64,000 bases of DNA from NCBI GenBank assembly GCA_016936555.1, contig JAFGXR010000049.1, forward strand, positions 1 to 64,000, written 5' to 3'. The DNA is from Spirochaetales bacterium (lineage in GTDB: Bacteria > Spirochaetota > Spirochaetia > DSM-2461). The position numbers were made by a program, and so were the translations under genes. A model generated the notes under the pieces. The model was not told where the DNA came from. It did not search any database and saw only the letters and a list, made by a program, of their open reading frames with translations. Positions 43,743-51,982 of this stretch are shown here, in pieces. Position 1 is the first letter of the stretch. Each line of letters opens with the position of its first letter.

Positions 43743-44591
43743 TCATTCCTTCAAATCCTGAAATATGGGAAATAAGTATTCCCGCAGTTTCTCTGTGACA
43801 TTAGAAAAATCAATATGGTCAGCCTTAATCCGGTTCAGGAATGCCTTCCATAATTGGAGATTACGAGCATCAGTGCTAAAACTTTCCTGAAACAGTGCAG
43901 GCTCCTGGGGGAGGAGGGTTTGTCTCCTCTCAAAAGTCAATCTGATTGCTTCTTTCAAAATATCAGTATTTATCTTCTTGTTTACCAGGATGTCGTATAT
44001 ATCATAAAAATCTTTCATCCTGCTGTTGCGGATATCCAGAACAATCATCGCTTCAAACTTCTCTGCTATTACCGATTCCAGTGAGTATGCCGATACCCTG
44101 AATGTTTCTGAATCTAGAAGTAGGGGATAATCCATCAGAACCGGTTCCGGAAAGATTATATCGCCAAAGCCAATGTCGAGTTTCAGATTTGTTCGGATAG
44201 AACCTAGTCGGCATAGAACTTTGAGCCTCTGACCATGGTAATCGGCTCCCTCCTAGATCTCCTGAAAGGTCATTGAGTCTGTATCAAAAGATAAGCCGTC
44301 TTCAAGCGGAATGGTGAGGATCTCGGACAATATGGCTTTCAGCTGTTCAGAATCATTTGGGATATTCAAACCCAGTAAATCAATGTCCATTGTGGGACGG
44401 CTTGTAAAACCGGAGATTGAATAGAGAAGGAGACCACCTTTGAGATAGAAAGCTTCGGTGTACTTCGATTGTCCAATCCTCCTGAGTATTCCTTCCTGCA
44501 TATAAAGGCGGGATATCAGCATAAAGTCTTTCTTCTCTCTTCTGGACAGATTAAGAAGCTTTGCCTGGATTGACGCTGCCGGATTCTTCAT
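43743..44591 (-). pseudogene. abiEii: AbiEii nucleotidyltransferase toxin interrupted by a nonsense codon
   Basis: One frame of 283 codons encodes an AbiEii/AbiGii toxin. The N-terminal part has YLKGGLLLYSISGF and the catalytic RPTMDIDLLGL; the C-terminal part has the AEKFEAM and RMKDFYDIYDI blocks. A TAG at 44253-44255 splits it (MTFQEI, stop, EGADYHGQR); relatives usually have Lys or Gln there. Both halves stay in the same frame, so this is a single substitution, from AAG or CAG. The N-terminal fragment alone lacks the C-terminal domain and should be non-toxic unless the codon is suppressed. The start overlaps the antitoxin stop (ATGA). Confidence 0.88.
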
Positions 44592-45199
44592 AGCAGCACG
44601 TCCAGATAGTGATTGAGTACAGTTTCGATCCGAAGCTGCTGCGCATAGCTGTTTAGTGTGTTTAGATCCTTCTGCTTGCTTATCATATACTCTTTGAGCA
44701 CTTCCTTCATAATATCCATTCCTATTCTGTTTCTGAATCGTACGGTGTCACAGACGACTCTTTCCCTGTCGTATATGTCTATCATTTCCCCCGATTCAGC
44801 TTTGACTTCAGTGCGCCCAAGTGCCAGAATATTCTCTGATATGTGATACAGTTTGATGGGAGGATATTCCGGTAATACAACCTTTCTTCCCCGTTCAATT
44901 GCAATGTGTGTTTCCGGGGGATTCCAGGTTGTCAGCTCATAGAAGGAGAGTGCTGTTCCCATGCAGATGATTCCATCCGGAACTGTGAGAAGTGCTTCCT
45001 TAAGAACGGTATAATTATCCATTTCTGCCAGGCTGTAAAGACCGTGTTTGAGCTTAATGATGGAGCCTTCATCGACAAGTTGCTGGAGATATTTGTGGTG
45101 GATTCCACTGTAACGAATATCCTGGGTCCTTGCGTAGCCGGAATGTTCCGTAAAGACTTCTTTAATCCGCTTTCGTGTTTCATCGGTCATGTATGACAT
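44588..45199 (-). CDS. abiEi: AbiEi family antitoxin/transcriptional regulator
   Basis: A 203-residue antitoxin of the type IV AbiE system: N-terminal wHTH (GYARTQDIRYSGIHHKYLQQ, then IIKLKHGLYSL) and a C-terminal domain (AESGEMIDIYDRERVVCDTV). AbiEi proteins repress their own promoter and neutralise AbiEii without direct contact. An inverted repeat lies just upstream. The frame is intact although its toxin is broken. ATG 45199 or 45190; no clear SD. Confidence 0.88.
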   Translation of the reverse strand: MSYMTDETRKRIKEVFTEHSGYARTQDIRYSGIHHKYLQQLVDEGSIIKLKHGLYSLAEMDNYTVLKEALLTVPDGIICMGTALSFYELTTWNPPETHIAIERGRKVVLPEYPPIKLYHISENILALGRTEVKAESGEMIDIYDRERVVCDTVRFRNRIGMDIMKEVLKEYMISKQKDLNTLNSYAQQLRIETVLNHYLDVLL

Positions 45200-45203
45200 T
45201 ATA

Positions 45204-45229
45204 TACTACATGTGTCTGTATGTGTAGTA
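45204..45229 (-). promoter_or_regulatory. Inverted repeat upstream of abiEi, probable autorepressor site
   Basis: TACTACA (45204-45210) and TGTAGTA (45223-45229) are perfect arms around a 12-bp spacer, 5 bp from the abiEi start. CAGTACCTAA-like direct repeats follow at 45226-45234 and 45262-45270. AbiEi relatives bind inverted repeats in their own promoter. Confidence 0.55.
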
Positions 45230-45352
45230 CCTAATGTCCCGGAGGGGCGGTATATAAGTTCAGTACCTAAAGACGTTATTGACCAGTAGACCAAAGAGAA
45301 GAAACAATATGTCTGGAGTATTGAATGGAACAGAGAACAATATACCGGATAA

Positions 45353-45529
45353 TCACTTACATTCAGAAATAGCAGATGAGACATCCCAGAAGGCTGTACA
45401 GGGTAGATTAAATAATAGGTGAAAACCGTTCTCCCGTACTCGGGTCTCTGAATCTGACCTGATAAATTGGCTTGTTTTTTTCATTGCCTTCGATTTCCGG
45501 GGGAACAAAGTATAGGGTTCTGGTTCCAT
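45353..45529 (-). pseudogene. Truncated, frameshifted tyrosine integrase start (copy 2)
   Basis: The frame opens MEPEPYTLFPRKSKAMKK after SD GAGGAG. A one-base loss relative to copy 1 then shifts it: the other frame continues KNKPIYQVRFRDPSTGERF before a stop. The sequence leaves integrase homology within about 45 codons. Confidence 0.6.
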
Positions 45530-45684
45530 TTTTCTCTCCTCGGGATCAAAGTTGGAGAAAAAAAGAAGTGCAAAATCGGTATTTCAGTTGGTCACACTTT
45601 TGGTCGCACCAAAAAAAAAGCCATATAGAAAAAGAATTAAATCCTTATCCTATATGACTTTAAGAGTCGGGCTGAGTGGATTTG
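45459..45684 (-). repeat. 225-bp direct repeat, copy 2
   Basis: Counterpart of 42733-42957. The terminator stem here has one mismatch and the first arm motif reads TTGGTCACA, so it has decayed independently. It ends in att scar C (45668-45684), which keeps only 17 bp of perfect tRNA-Pro match. Confidence 0.85.
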
Positions 45685-45804
45685 CACCCCATTCGTAGTC
45701 ATCCTGACTACTCATTCCGTGCCCCAGACTTCCGCTGCCGCCGACCTCCCTGTCGGCTTTTCCTCGCTGGCTCGGCGCTTCAGTCTGTTCAAATCCTCTC
45801 AGCC
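45670..45804. other. GC-rich, highly structured element built on a tRNA-Pro scar
   Basis: A 135-bp unit closed by a 15-bp inverted repeat (GGCTGAGTGGATTTG at 45670-45684; CAAATCCTCTCAGCC at 45790-45804; 14 of 15 pairs). Inside are a perfect 7-bp hairpin (GTAGTCA 45695-45701, TGACTAC 45705-45711) and a second arm (CAGACT 45725-45730, AGTCTG 45782-45787) holding GCCGAC/GTCGGC (45740-45745, 45752-45757). It is clearly more GC-rich than the island. No coding sense is evident. Confidence 0.6.
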
Positions 45805-45835
45805 TCTTTGATTTAATCCTGAATAGTTTTTGAGC

Positions 45836-45871
45836 AAAAAAAAAGACTGGAAATTAAACTTTCCAGTCTTT
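45836..45871 (-). terminator. Terminator of tRNA-Pro
   Basis: On the minus strand a perfect 12-bp stem (arms 45842-45853 and 45860-45871) with a 6-nt loop is followed by a T-run, starting 9 nt after the tRNA. Confidence 0.88.
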
Positions 45872-45879
45872 CAAAACGA

Positions 45880-45953
45880 TCGGGCTGAGTGGATTTGAAC
45901 CACCGACCCCATGTCCCCCAGACATGTACGCTAAACCCCTGCGCTACAGCCCG
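45880..45953 (-). tRNA. tRNA-Pro (anticodon GGG)
   Basis: A complete 74-nt cloverleaf on the minus strand: acceptor CGGGCTG/CAGCCCG, D-stem GCGC/GCGT, anticodon stem CATGT/ACATG with loop CTGGGGG (anticodon GGG), T-stem GGTGG/CCACT with loop TTCAAAT, discriminator A. CCA is not encoded. It is the target gene of the adjacent island. Confidence 0.93.
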
Positions 45954-46032
45954 TTTTATTACGAGACTGACTATAGCATACTTGCAAAAAAACATGCAAG
46001 ATTATTTTGAAAAAAAAGATAAAAATGAAAAG

Positions 46033-46314
46033 CTAACTATTCTGGCTTTCGCGATCCCTTTTCGGTCCTTTTTCAATCGCCATGCTGACCCGGAGCTGCC
46101 GGCCGTCCAGTTCCTGGCTGTCTATGTTTTCCATAGCTGCTTTGGCTTCCACTTCGCTGGCCATTTTTACGAAGGAAAAGCCGCGGAATTTTCCCGAATA
46201 TTTGTCGCTGACCATGCTGACCGATTCAACCGTACCGAATTCGGCAAATACCGATTCAAGCGCTTCAGCCGATGTTCTGTAGTTAATGTTCCCTACGTAG
46301 AGCTTCTTACCCAT
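46033..46314 (-). CDS. RRM-domain RNA-binding protein
   Basis: A 93-residue protein made of one RNA recognition motif: RNP2 KLYVGNI near residue 5 and RNP1 KFRGFSFVKM near residue 45, with a short basic tail (GPKRDRESQNS). Small bacterial RRM proteins of this type are often cold-responsive. A good sigma70 promoter faces it. SD GGAAGGA lies about 10 nt before the ATG. Confidence 0.92.
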   Translation of the reverse strand: MGKKLYVGNINYRTSAEALESVFAEFGTVESVSMVSDKYSGKFRGFSFVKMASEVEAKAAMENIDSQELDGRQLRVSMAIEKGPKRDRESQNS

Positions 46315-46352
46315 GTGAATTAAATCCTTCCTTTTTCGATTGCTATTCCATA

Positions 46353-46381
46353 AGTCTAAGAAGCTGAAATTTGCCTGTCAA
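46353..46381 (-). promoter_or_regulatory. Sigma70 promoter of the RRM gene
   Basis: Minus strand: TTGACA (46376-46381), 17-bp spacer, TAGACT (46353-46358), leaving a leader of about 32 nt. Confidence 0.7.
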
Positions 46382-46467
46382 ATTTTATTTATTTTTTTAT
46401 AGAAATATTGATATTGACGTAAAATTCTACTGTATAAATAGATATTATTACTATTAAGGGTTGATGA

Positions 46468-46514
46468 CCTGCCCGAAACTGTATAGATATTAACTTTTCC
46501 GGGTATCGGGCAGG
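46468..46514. other. Inverted repeat downstream of the U32 gene
   Basis: CCTGCCCGA (46468-46476) and TCGGGCAGG (46506-46514) are perfect arms with a 29-nt loop, just beyond the U32-family stop codon. No T-run follows on either strand, so a simple terminator is doubtful; an mRNA 3' end structure is possible. Confidence 0.45.
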
Positions 46515-46522
46515 ATCTCAGA

Positions 46523-47737
46523 TCAGGGGGCGTAATAATCCGGTCTGGATGACTTCTTTCTTATAATAAATCCCTCTTCAAGAGGCGTGTCAGTTTTTAT
46601 CGTGTAGGTTTTTCCGTGGTCCGCTTTGTCTGCTTTCTCACCTTTCTCATCAAAGATGTCAAAGTTTTCGCATTTGACATAGAGCAGATCCGGACCGATA
46701 AACTCCAGTTCATCGGACAAGAGGATCTGGTTCTTCACATCAATCGACCATGTTCCGTCTTCCTGTTTATTTCCAACGGAGCCGAGAAAGGCGTACTGTC
46801 TCTCGTACATCTTTGTCGTCGATTCCTCAACATCATCCTTACCGAAGTAGAAGCCTGTAGTAAACTCTCTGTGGCTCACCTTGAACAGCTCCTCTCTGAA
46901 TCCCTCGAGATCGGGAATGACCATACCCATTTTGCTGTCGATCATTTTCCTGTAGGCTCTGGTGACTACTGCCGCGTAATAGATGGATTTCATTCTTCCC
47001 TCTATTTTAAGCGAATCGATCCCTGCATCCTTCAGTTCCTGGATGTAATCGATCATACAGAGATCTTTGGAGGACATGATGGTTGTGAAGTTCTCGCCTT
47101 CTTCGACCGGGTAGAATTCACCCGGTCTTTCCTTTTCCTCCAGAACGCGGTAGTTCCAGCGGCAGGAATGAGCACAGGAGCCCTGATTGGCTGATCGGTC
47201 GGTCATCATTTTACTCAGGAAGCAGCGCCCGGAGTAAGCCATGCACATAGCGCCGTGAACAAAGGTTTCCAGTTCGAGATCGGGAACAGTCTCTTTTATA
47301 TTCCTGATATCTTTCAAAGGGGTTTCTCTTCCCAGGATGACCCGTGAAAACCCCATGTCCCGATAGATTTTAGCTGCTTCACCGTTAACACAGTTAGCCT
47401 GTGTGGAGAGATGCAGTTCTCTGTCGGGAAAGTGTTTTTTCAAGAGGGGCATGATTCCGATATCGCTGATGATAAAGGCATCGAAGGGATAATCGGCGAA
47501 CTGGTCGATCTCCCGTTCCAGCTTCCGAAGATCATCGTGATGAAAGAAGATATTCAAAGCACAGTAAAGTTTTTTTTCTCCCTTGATCTTCCTCATATAG
47601 GATGCTTCATCCCGTCCGAAGTTATCCGCTTTGGCGCGGAGCGAAAAGTTTTTTATTCCGATGTACGCCGCGTCGGCGCCGTACTGGTAAACGTATTTGA
47701 GTTTTTCTATATTTCCCGCAGGGGCCAGTAATTCCAT
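46523..47737 (-). CDS. Peptidase U32 family protein (TrhP/YegQ-like)
   Basis: A 404-residue protein starting MELLAPAGNIEKLKYVYQYG, with AAYIGIKNFSLRAKADNF, LHLSTQANCVN, FVHGAMCMAYSGRCFLS and GSCAHSCRW. The clustered cysteines suit an iron-sulfur cluster. Though named peptidases, several U32 proteins (TrhP, RlhA) hydroxylate RNA; TrhP makes 5-hydroxyuridine at tRNA wobble position 34 from prephenate. That activity is inferred by family. ATG 47737 fits the conserved start; a frame from 47761 is longer. Confidence 0.88.
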   Translation of the reverse strand: MELLAPAGNIEKLKYVYQYGADAAYIGIKNFSLRAKADNFGRDEASYMRKIKGEKKLYCALNIFFHHDDLRKLEREIDQFADYPFDAFIISDIGIMPLLKKHFPDRELHLSTQANCVNGEAAKIYRDMGFSRVILGRETPLKDIRNIKETVPDLELETFVHGAMCMAYSGRCFLSKMMTDRSANQGSCAHSCRWNYRVLEEKERPGEFYPVEEGENFTTIMSSKDLCMIDYIQELKDAGIDSLKIEGRMKSIYYAAVVTRAYRKMIDSKMGMVIPDLEGFREELFKVSHREFTTGFYFGKDDVEESTTKMYERQYAFLGSVGNKQEDGTWSIDVKNQILLSDELEFIGPDLLYVKCENFDIFDEKGEKADKADHGKTYTIKTDTPLEEGFIIRKKSSRPDYYAP

Positions 47738-47815
47738 AGCCCTATATATAACGCTTCTCATATGTAAAGGTCAATGTTAAGATAGAGGCGTTAAAACAAT
47801 TACAGGGAGCAGTCC

Positions 47816-48226
47816 ATGGACATTAACGAAGAGGAAGTGACGGAAAAAGAAGCGGAGCTCATGCGCGAACTGGAGGAGTTCAAAAAGGAAAAAGAACGGG
47901 TCAGAAATCTTCTGGGCAGTATAGGCGGATCCCGTCAGAACAGAAGGGAGCAGCTGATCAACATGGCGTTTCTGGCCATCGTGCTTGTCTTTTTCACACT
48001 GGAGCTGACAACTCATTTTCTCCCGTCCTATATCTCCCTGGAAATCGGCGTTCTCCTCGTGTCCATTAAGATCATCATGCTTATCCACAGTGCCAGTAAA
48101 GCGAATCATTTCTCATTCTGGATTCTCAATTCCATCGAATTCCGGATGAACGAGATAAACAAGCGCACCATCTCCATGGAGAAGGAACTGAACAGGATTA
48201 AAAAAGAGATGAATCTTCCCGATTAA
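47816..48226 (+). CDS. Hypothetical coiled-coil membrane protein
   Basis: 136 residues: an acidic N-terminal coiled coil (about 1-40), two hydrophobic segments (about 50-68 and 74-92), and a C-terminal coiled coil (about 105-132). No known family recognised. SD AGGGAG precedes the ATG. It is divergent from the U32 gene and followed by a metallophosphoesterase gene. Confidence 0.7.
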   Translation: MDINEEEVTEKEAELMRELEEFKKEKERVRNLLGSIGGSRQNRREQLINMAFLAIVLVFFTLELTTHFLPSYISLEIGVLLVSIKIIMLIHSASKANHFSFWILNSIEFRMNEINKRTISMEKELNRIKKEMNLPD

Positions 48227-48268
48227 TTTTTTTTAAACAATCAGTCCGAATCATTCGATCATCTATAT

Positions 48269-49003
48269 ATGTCTCTCTTTAGGATTGCCCAGGTCAGCGA
48301 TATACATATCACTCTCAAAGAGGATGAAGCCGCCGAGGGGATCGATGTCGTCGGGAATTTCAACAGAATTCTCGAACAGGTCGTTTCCTGGTCTCCGGAC
48401 CTCCTGGTTCTGACGGGGGATTTGTGCTTTACCCGCAACGACGCGAAGGTCTACGAGTATGTCAAAGCTAAACTCGACAGCACCGGACTGGATTATATGG
48501 TCATTGCGGGTAATCATGATAAATCAGCGCCGCTGGCGAAGGCTTTCGGCTATGAGATGTCGGGCCGGGATCTCTACGCGGTCCGGGAAATACCCGGTTA
48601 CAGACTGATCTTCGGAGACAGTTCCCGTCACAGGGTCAGCGGCCCCCACCTCGAGCGGCTGCGGAAGGATCTCCATACGGCCTCAAAACCGGTTCTCTTC
48701 ATACATCATCCCCCGGCAAAAGCCGGAGTCCCTTTTATGGACCGCAAATATCCCCTTATGAATATGGACCAGTTGCAGGAGACCCTCTACACCTATCCCG
48801 GACGGGTGCCTGTATTCTGCGGGCACTACCACAATGGGAAAGAATATTCCTTCGGCAATCTGGATATTTTTATGACACCCTCAACTTACTTCCAGATTTC
48901 CGATCAGACTCCCGAATTCGCCATATCCTCCCGGGATATCGGCTGGAGATCCATTGTGCTCTCCCATAAGATTGAAACGGAAGTTCATTACATCAGCTTG
49001 TAA
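48269..49003 (+). CDS. Calcineurin-like metallophosphoesterase
   Basis: A 244-residue dimetal phosphoesterase with the full motif set: AQVSDIHI, LTGDLC, AGNHD, IHHPPA, CGHYHNG. It resembles CpdA-type 3',5'-cyclic nucleotide phosphodiesterases in size and start, but the substrate is not shown. No SD is visible before ATG 48269. Confidence 0.87.
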   Translation: MSLFRIAQVSDIHITLKEDEAAEGIDVVGNFNRILEQVVSWSPDLLVLTGDLCFTRNDAKVYEYVKAKLDSTGLDYMVIAGNHDKSAPLAKAFGYEMSGRDLYAVREIPGYRLIFGDSSRHRVSGPHLERLRKDLHTASKPVLFIHHPPAKAGVPFMDRKYPLMNMDQLQETLYTYPGRVPVFCGHYHNGKEYSFGNLDIFMTPSTYFQISDQTPEFAISSRDIGWRSIVLSHKIETEVHYISL

Positions 49004-49034
49004 AAATAGGATTTTATCGCGTATCCTCTAATCT

Positions 49035-49670
49035 ATGGAAAAAAAACTCAATATCATATATGCGGGGCGGATGTCCTACGAAGATGGGCTGGAACTACAG
49101 CTCAAAACCCAGAAGGAAAGGATGGAGGGGAAAATAGACGACACTTTGATCCTTCTGGAACACAATCCCGTTATCACGACGGGCCGCCGCGACCAGAGCC
49201 ATAATATTTTTGTCGATCCCGAAAAAGTCGGGGCGGAATTCGTTAAAACCACGAGAGGCGGCGAGGTTACCTATCACGGGCCGGGACAGATCGTCGGATA
49301 TATCTTTATCAATATCAGGGATTACCGTAAGGGAATCAAAAGCTTTGTCAACGATCTGGAGGAGGTCTTTATCACTCTGCTCCGGGAAGAATTCGGAATT
49401 GAAGCGGGACGGGATGACAAACACAGAGGAGCCTGGGTGGGCGATTCAAAGATCACCGCTATCGGTCTTGCTGTCAACCGGGACATCACCATGCACGGAT
49501 TCGCTTTCAACGTTAAACCGGACCTCAGCCATTTTCAGTGGATCGTTCCCTGCGGGATTCAGGATAAAGGGGTCACGTCGCTGGAAAAACTGCTCGGACG
49601 GGAACCCGATTTGGAAGAGGTGCAGCAGCTGGTCATCAGGCACTTCAAAAAAATCTTTAATTACCAGTAG
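49035..49670 (+). CDS. lipB: Octanoyltransferase LipB
   Basis: Transfers octanoyl from ACP to lipoyl domains, the first step of lipoate synthesis. 211 residues with RGGEVTYHGPGQIVGY, catalytic Lys139 (DSKITAIGLAV) and Cys173 (IVPCGI). lipA is not in the window. The start has no clear SD. Confidence 0.95.
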   Translation: MEKKLNIIYAGRMSYEDGLELQLKTQKERMEGKIDDTLILLEHNPVITTGRRDQSHNIFVDPEKVGAEFVKTTRGGEVTYHGPGQIVGYIFINIRDYRKGIKSFVNDLEEVFITLLREEFGIEAGRDDKHRGAWVGDSKITAIGLAVNRDITMHGFAFNVKPDLSHFQWIVPCGIQDKGVTSLEKLLGREPDLEEVQQLVIRHFKKIFNYQ

Positions 49671-49737
49671 ATTTTTTTAAGGAATTCGCACTTTTAGTTT
49701 CGCATATATTATTCTTTATTTATAAGAGGGTATTGCT

Positions 49738-51936
49738 GTGAAATTGAAGTCATTAAGCTTAAAAACTAAAACATTTATATTATCGATCATACTTCCTGTT
49801 GCTCTTATTCTGATTCTCGTATCCTATATTTTTTTTGCTGTATTTATGAACAGCATGGACAGTGCCAGATCGGAACTGCAGTATTCCTCCTTCGGAGTCC
49901 GGGATTCCATTGTAATAGAGCTGTCAGAGAGCTTTGAATTACTGAGAAATATCGCTTTGAATTCTCTTACGAAAAGAGTTGCAGAGAGAATGAATTCTGT
50001 TCCCGCAGGACTGGATAATGATGATTACAGGGGACTGGATGAATTTGATGACCTCAAAGAGCTTATGTCTGTTGCCCGCGAGGGAACAAGCGCCGAACTG
50101 GTTTATGTTGCCGCAACGGCTTCTACCGGATTGATTCTTTCAGGCGACGTTCAGCTGGGTGAAGGATTTGACGTCAGGAAGAGAGACTATTATCAGGGGG
50201 CTTTCGGGAATCCCGGGGAAATAGTTATCAGCGAGCCCCGAGTTTCTGCGGAAGAAACGGCAGAACCGAAAATCGTTATCACAGCTGCCCGCAATATTCC
50301 CGGGGATAATAATAAAAGCGCCGGGATTGTCGCACTCAATTATACATTTGACCCGATCATTCAAATACTGCGGGATTTTGAAAAGATGCTCGGCATCAGT
50401 ATAACTCTGATTGATACGGCCGGAGAGTACGTTCTCTGGTATGAGAATGACGGAGGAGCCTATTTCTTCGATCCGAAGAATATTATCAACCTGTCTCAGA
50501 TGGCCGGAGCATTAGGTTATTCCACCGAATCGATAGATAATCTTGTTGAATCGATAATTGAACTGGATACTTTTGCCTTTGACGGCAATTCTCCCAATGG
50601 CATCTCTATAAACCAGTCCGTTCACATTCCTGGTACAAGATGGGCTATGATTATATCCATATCCAGAGAGGTCTTTGTTCGGGAAGTCGCTCAGACGCTG
50701 GTTCCGCCGTTTTTAACCTTTCTGATTATATTTATTGTGCTTCAGGTCGTGGTCTATATAATTTCCATGAGAAGTATGGTTCGCCCTCTTATCCGGTTCG
50801 GAAAAAGGCTGGAGGCTCTATCCGAAGCGGATGCCGATCTGACTGTCTCTGTTGATATGAAACGGGATGATGAGATCGGTAAAGTAGCCGATTCCTTCAA
50901 CCGCTTTGTCGAAAAACTCAGGCACCTGATGGTGGAAGTCAAAAAGGCTATCGGCGAGACCGACAGTATCAAAGTGAATGTGTCGGCTTCAACCGAAGAA
51001 ACATCTGCTTCTGTAGAACAGATCAGCGCCAATCTGGGATCGATAAACCGGCAGATCGAAACTCTGGACAACAATATTAATGAAAATGTCTCAGCGATAG
51101 AGCAGGTCACGCGCAATATCAATTCCGTTGATGATCAGATTATAAATCAATCGGCTATGGTCGAGGAATCAACGGCGGCCATAACGGAAATGATCGCATC
51201 GCTGAAAAACGTCAATACGGTTGCCCACAATAAACGGGAGACCACAGAGGAGCTGTCCAAAGTAGCCGGAGAAGGGAAAAACATGATAGACGAGACGGCA
51301 GCCAATTTTAAAACCGTCGTCACTTACATCGATCAGATCCATGAAATGACCAACTCGATAAACGGCATTGCCTCTCAGACAAACCTGCTCTCTATGAACG
51401 CGGCTATAGAAGCCGCCCACGCGGGAGATGCCGGGAAGGGGTTTGCCGTTGTCGCCGAGGAGATCAGAAAACTGGCTACTTCGGCGGGTGAATCGTCCCA
51501 GGCGATTTCTCAGCTGATTAAAAATATAACGGAATCGGTTGATCAAACTGATAAAAATGTCATGGCCACTTCCAGAACGTTCGAAAAAATAACAAAAGAA
51601 GTTCAGGATACGGTCAATGCCTTTTCCGAGATTGAGCAGTCTGTCGCCGAACTCAATACGGGGGGGCAACAGATCCTCGATTCCTCGAATCAGATTAATG
51701 AAGCCACGGTCAATATCAGAAACGGGTCCGGTGAAATCAAATCCGGTACCGAATTGATGCTCGCCTCCTCGACGACGATCAAGGAGATTTCAAAGAAAGT
51801 TTCGCTGGGGATGGATGAATCGAATCGCGGAGCCATGGAAATTGTCAAAACGATGCAGCAGATGATTGAACTTGTTCAGAGCCTGGATCGGGTTGTAGAA
51901 GAATTGAAAAAGGATTTCAATCAATTCAGAACGTAA
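49738..51936 (+). CDS. Methyl-accepting chemotaxis protein with dCache sensor
   Basis: A 732-residue chemoreceptor: TM1 (about 12-35), double-Cache periplasmic domain (about 40-300), TM2 (about 318-342), HAMP (about 345-400), and a signalling domain with the tip [38 protein letters not shown] follows the tip. It should feed the CheA/CheW system encoded at 19-22 kb. GTG start with GAGGG upstream. Ligand unknown. Confidence 0.93.
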   Translation: MKLKSLSLKTKTFILSIILPVALILILVSYIFFAVFMNSMDSARSELQYSSFGVRDSIVIELSESFELLRNIALNSLTKRVAERMNSVPAGLDNDDYRGLDEFDDLKELMSVAREGTSAELVYVAATASTGLILSGDVQLGEGFDVRKRDYYQGAFGNPGEIVISEPRVSAEETAEPKIVITAARNIPGDNNKSAGIVALNYTFDPIIQILRDFEKMLGISITLIDTAGEYVLWYENDGGAYFFDPKNIINLSQMAGALGYSTESIDNLVESIIELDTFAFDGNSPNGISINQSVHIPGTRWAMIISISREVFVREVAQTLVPPFLTFLIIFIVLQVVVYIISMRSMVRPLIRFGKRLEALSEADADLTVSVDMKRDDEIGKVADSFNRFVEKLRHLMVEVKKAIGETDSIKVNVSASTEETSASVEQISANLGSINRQIETLDNNINENVSAIEQVTRNINSVDDQIINQSAMVEESTAAITEMIASLKNVNTVAHNKRETTEELSKVAGEGKNMIDETAANFKTVVTYIDQIHEMTNSINGIASQTNLLSMNAAIEAAHAGDAGKGFAVVAEEIRKLATSAGESSQAISQLIKNITESVDQTDKNVMATSRTFEKITKEVQDTVNAFSEIEQSVAELNTGGQQILDSSNQINEATVNIRNGSGEIKSGTELMLASSTTIKEISKKVSLGMDESNRGAMEIVKTMQQMIELVQSLDRVVEELKKDFNQFRT

Positions 51937-51942
51937 AGACAG

Positions 51943-51976
51943 AATAAAAAGGGGACTGCTCATTCTGCAGCCCCTT
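51943..51976 (-). terminator. Terminator of lon
   Basis: On the minus strand a stem of 10 pairs with one bulged base (51949-51959 and 51967-51976) is followed by TTTTTATT, directly after the lon stop. It also lies after the convergent chemoreceptor gene. Confidence 0.75.
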
Positions 51977-51982
51977 CATCAT

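Larger units (their letters stand above)
42130..45880. mobile_element. Decayed integration island at tRNA-Pro(GGG)
   Basis: Between a partial tRNA-Pro 3' copy (42130-42178) and the intact tRNA lie two more partial copies (42941-42985, 45668-45684), two 225-bp direct repeats with broken integrase starts, an excisionase-like gene, an orphan winged-helix protein and an AbiE locus. The part at 42181-42453 is strongly AT-rich, unlike the neighbouring core genome. The arrangement tRNA 3' end, terminator, arm-like repeats, integrase start is repeated twice, so at least two elements inserted in tandem and later lost most of their genes (inference). Confidence 0.75.

Noticed and set aside
45309-45422. 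Small plus-strand frame MSGVLNGTEN opposite the integrase remnant
   Set aside because: No SD, no family resemblance and inside a decayed region; it may be leftover coding debris, not a gene.
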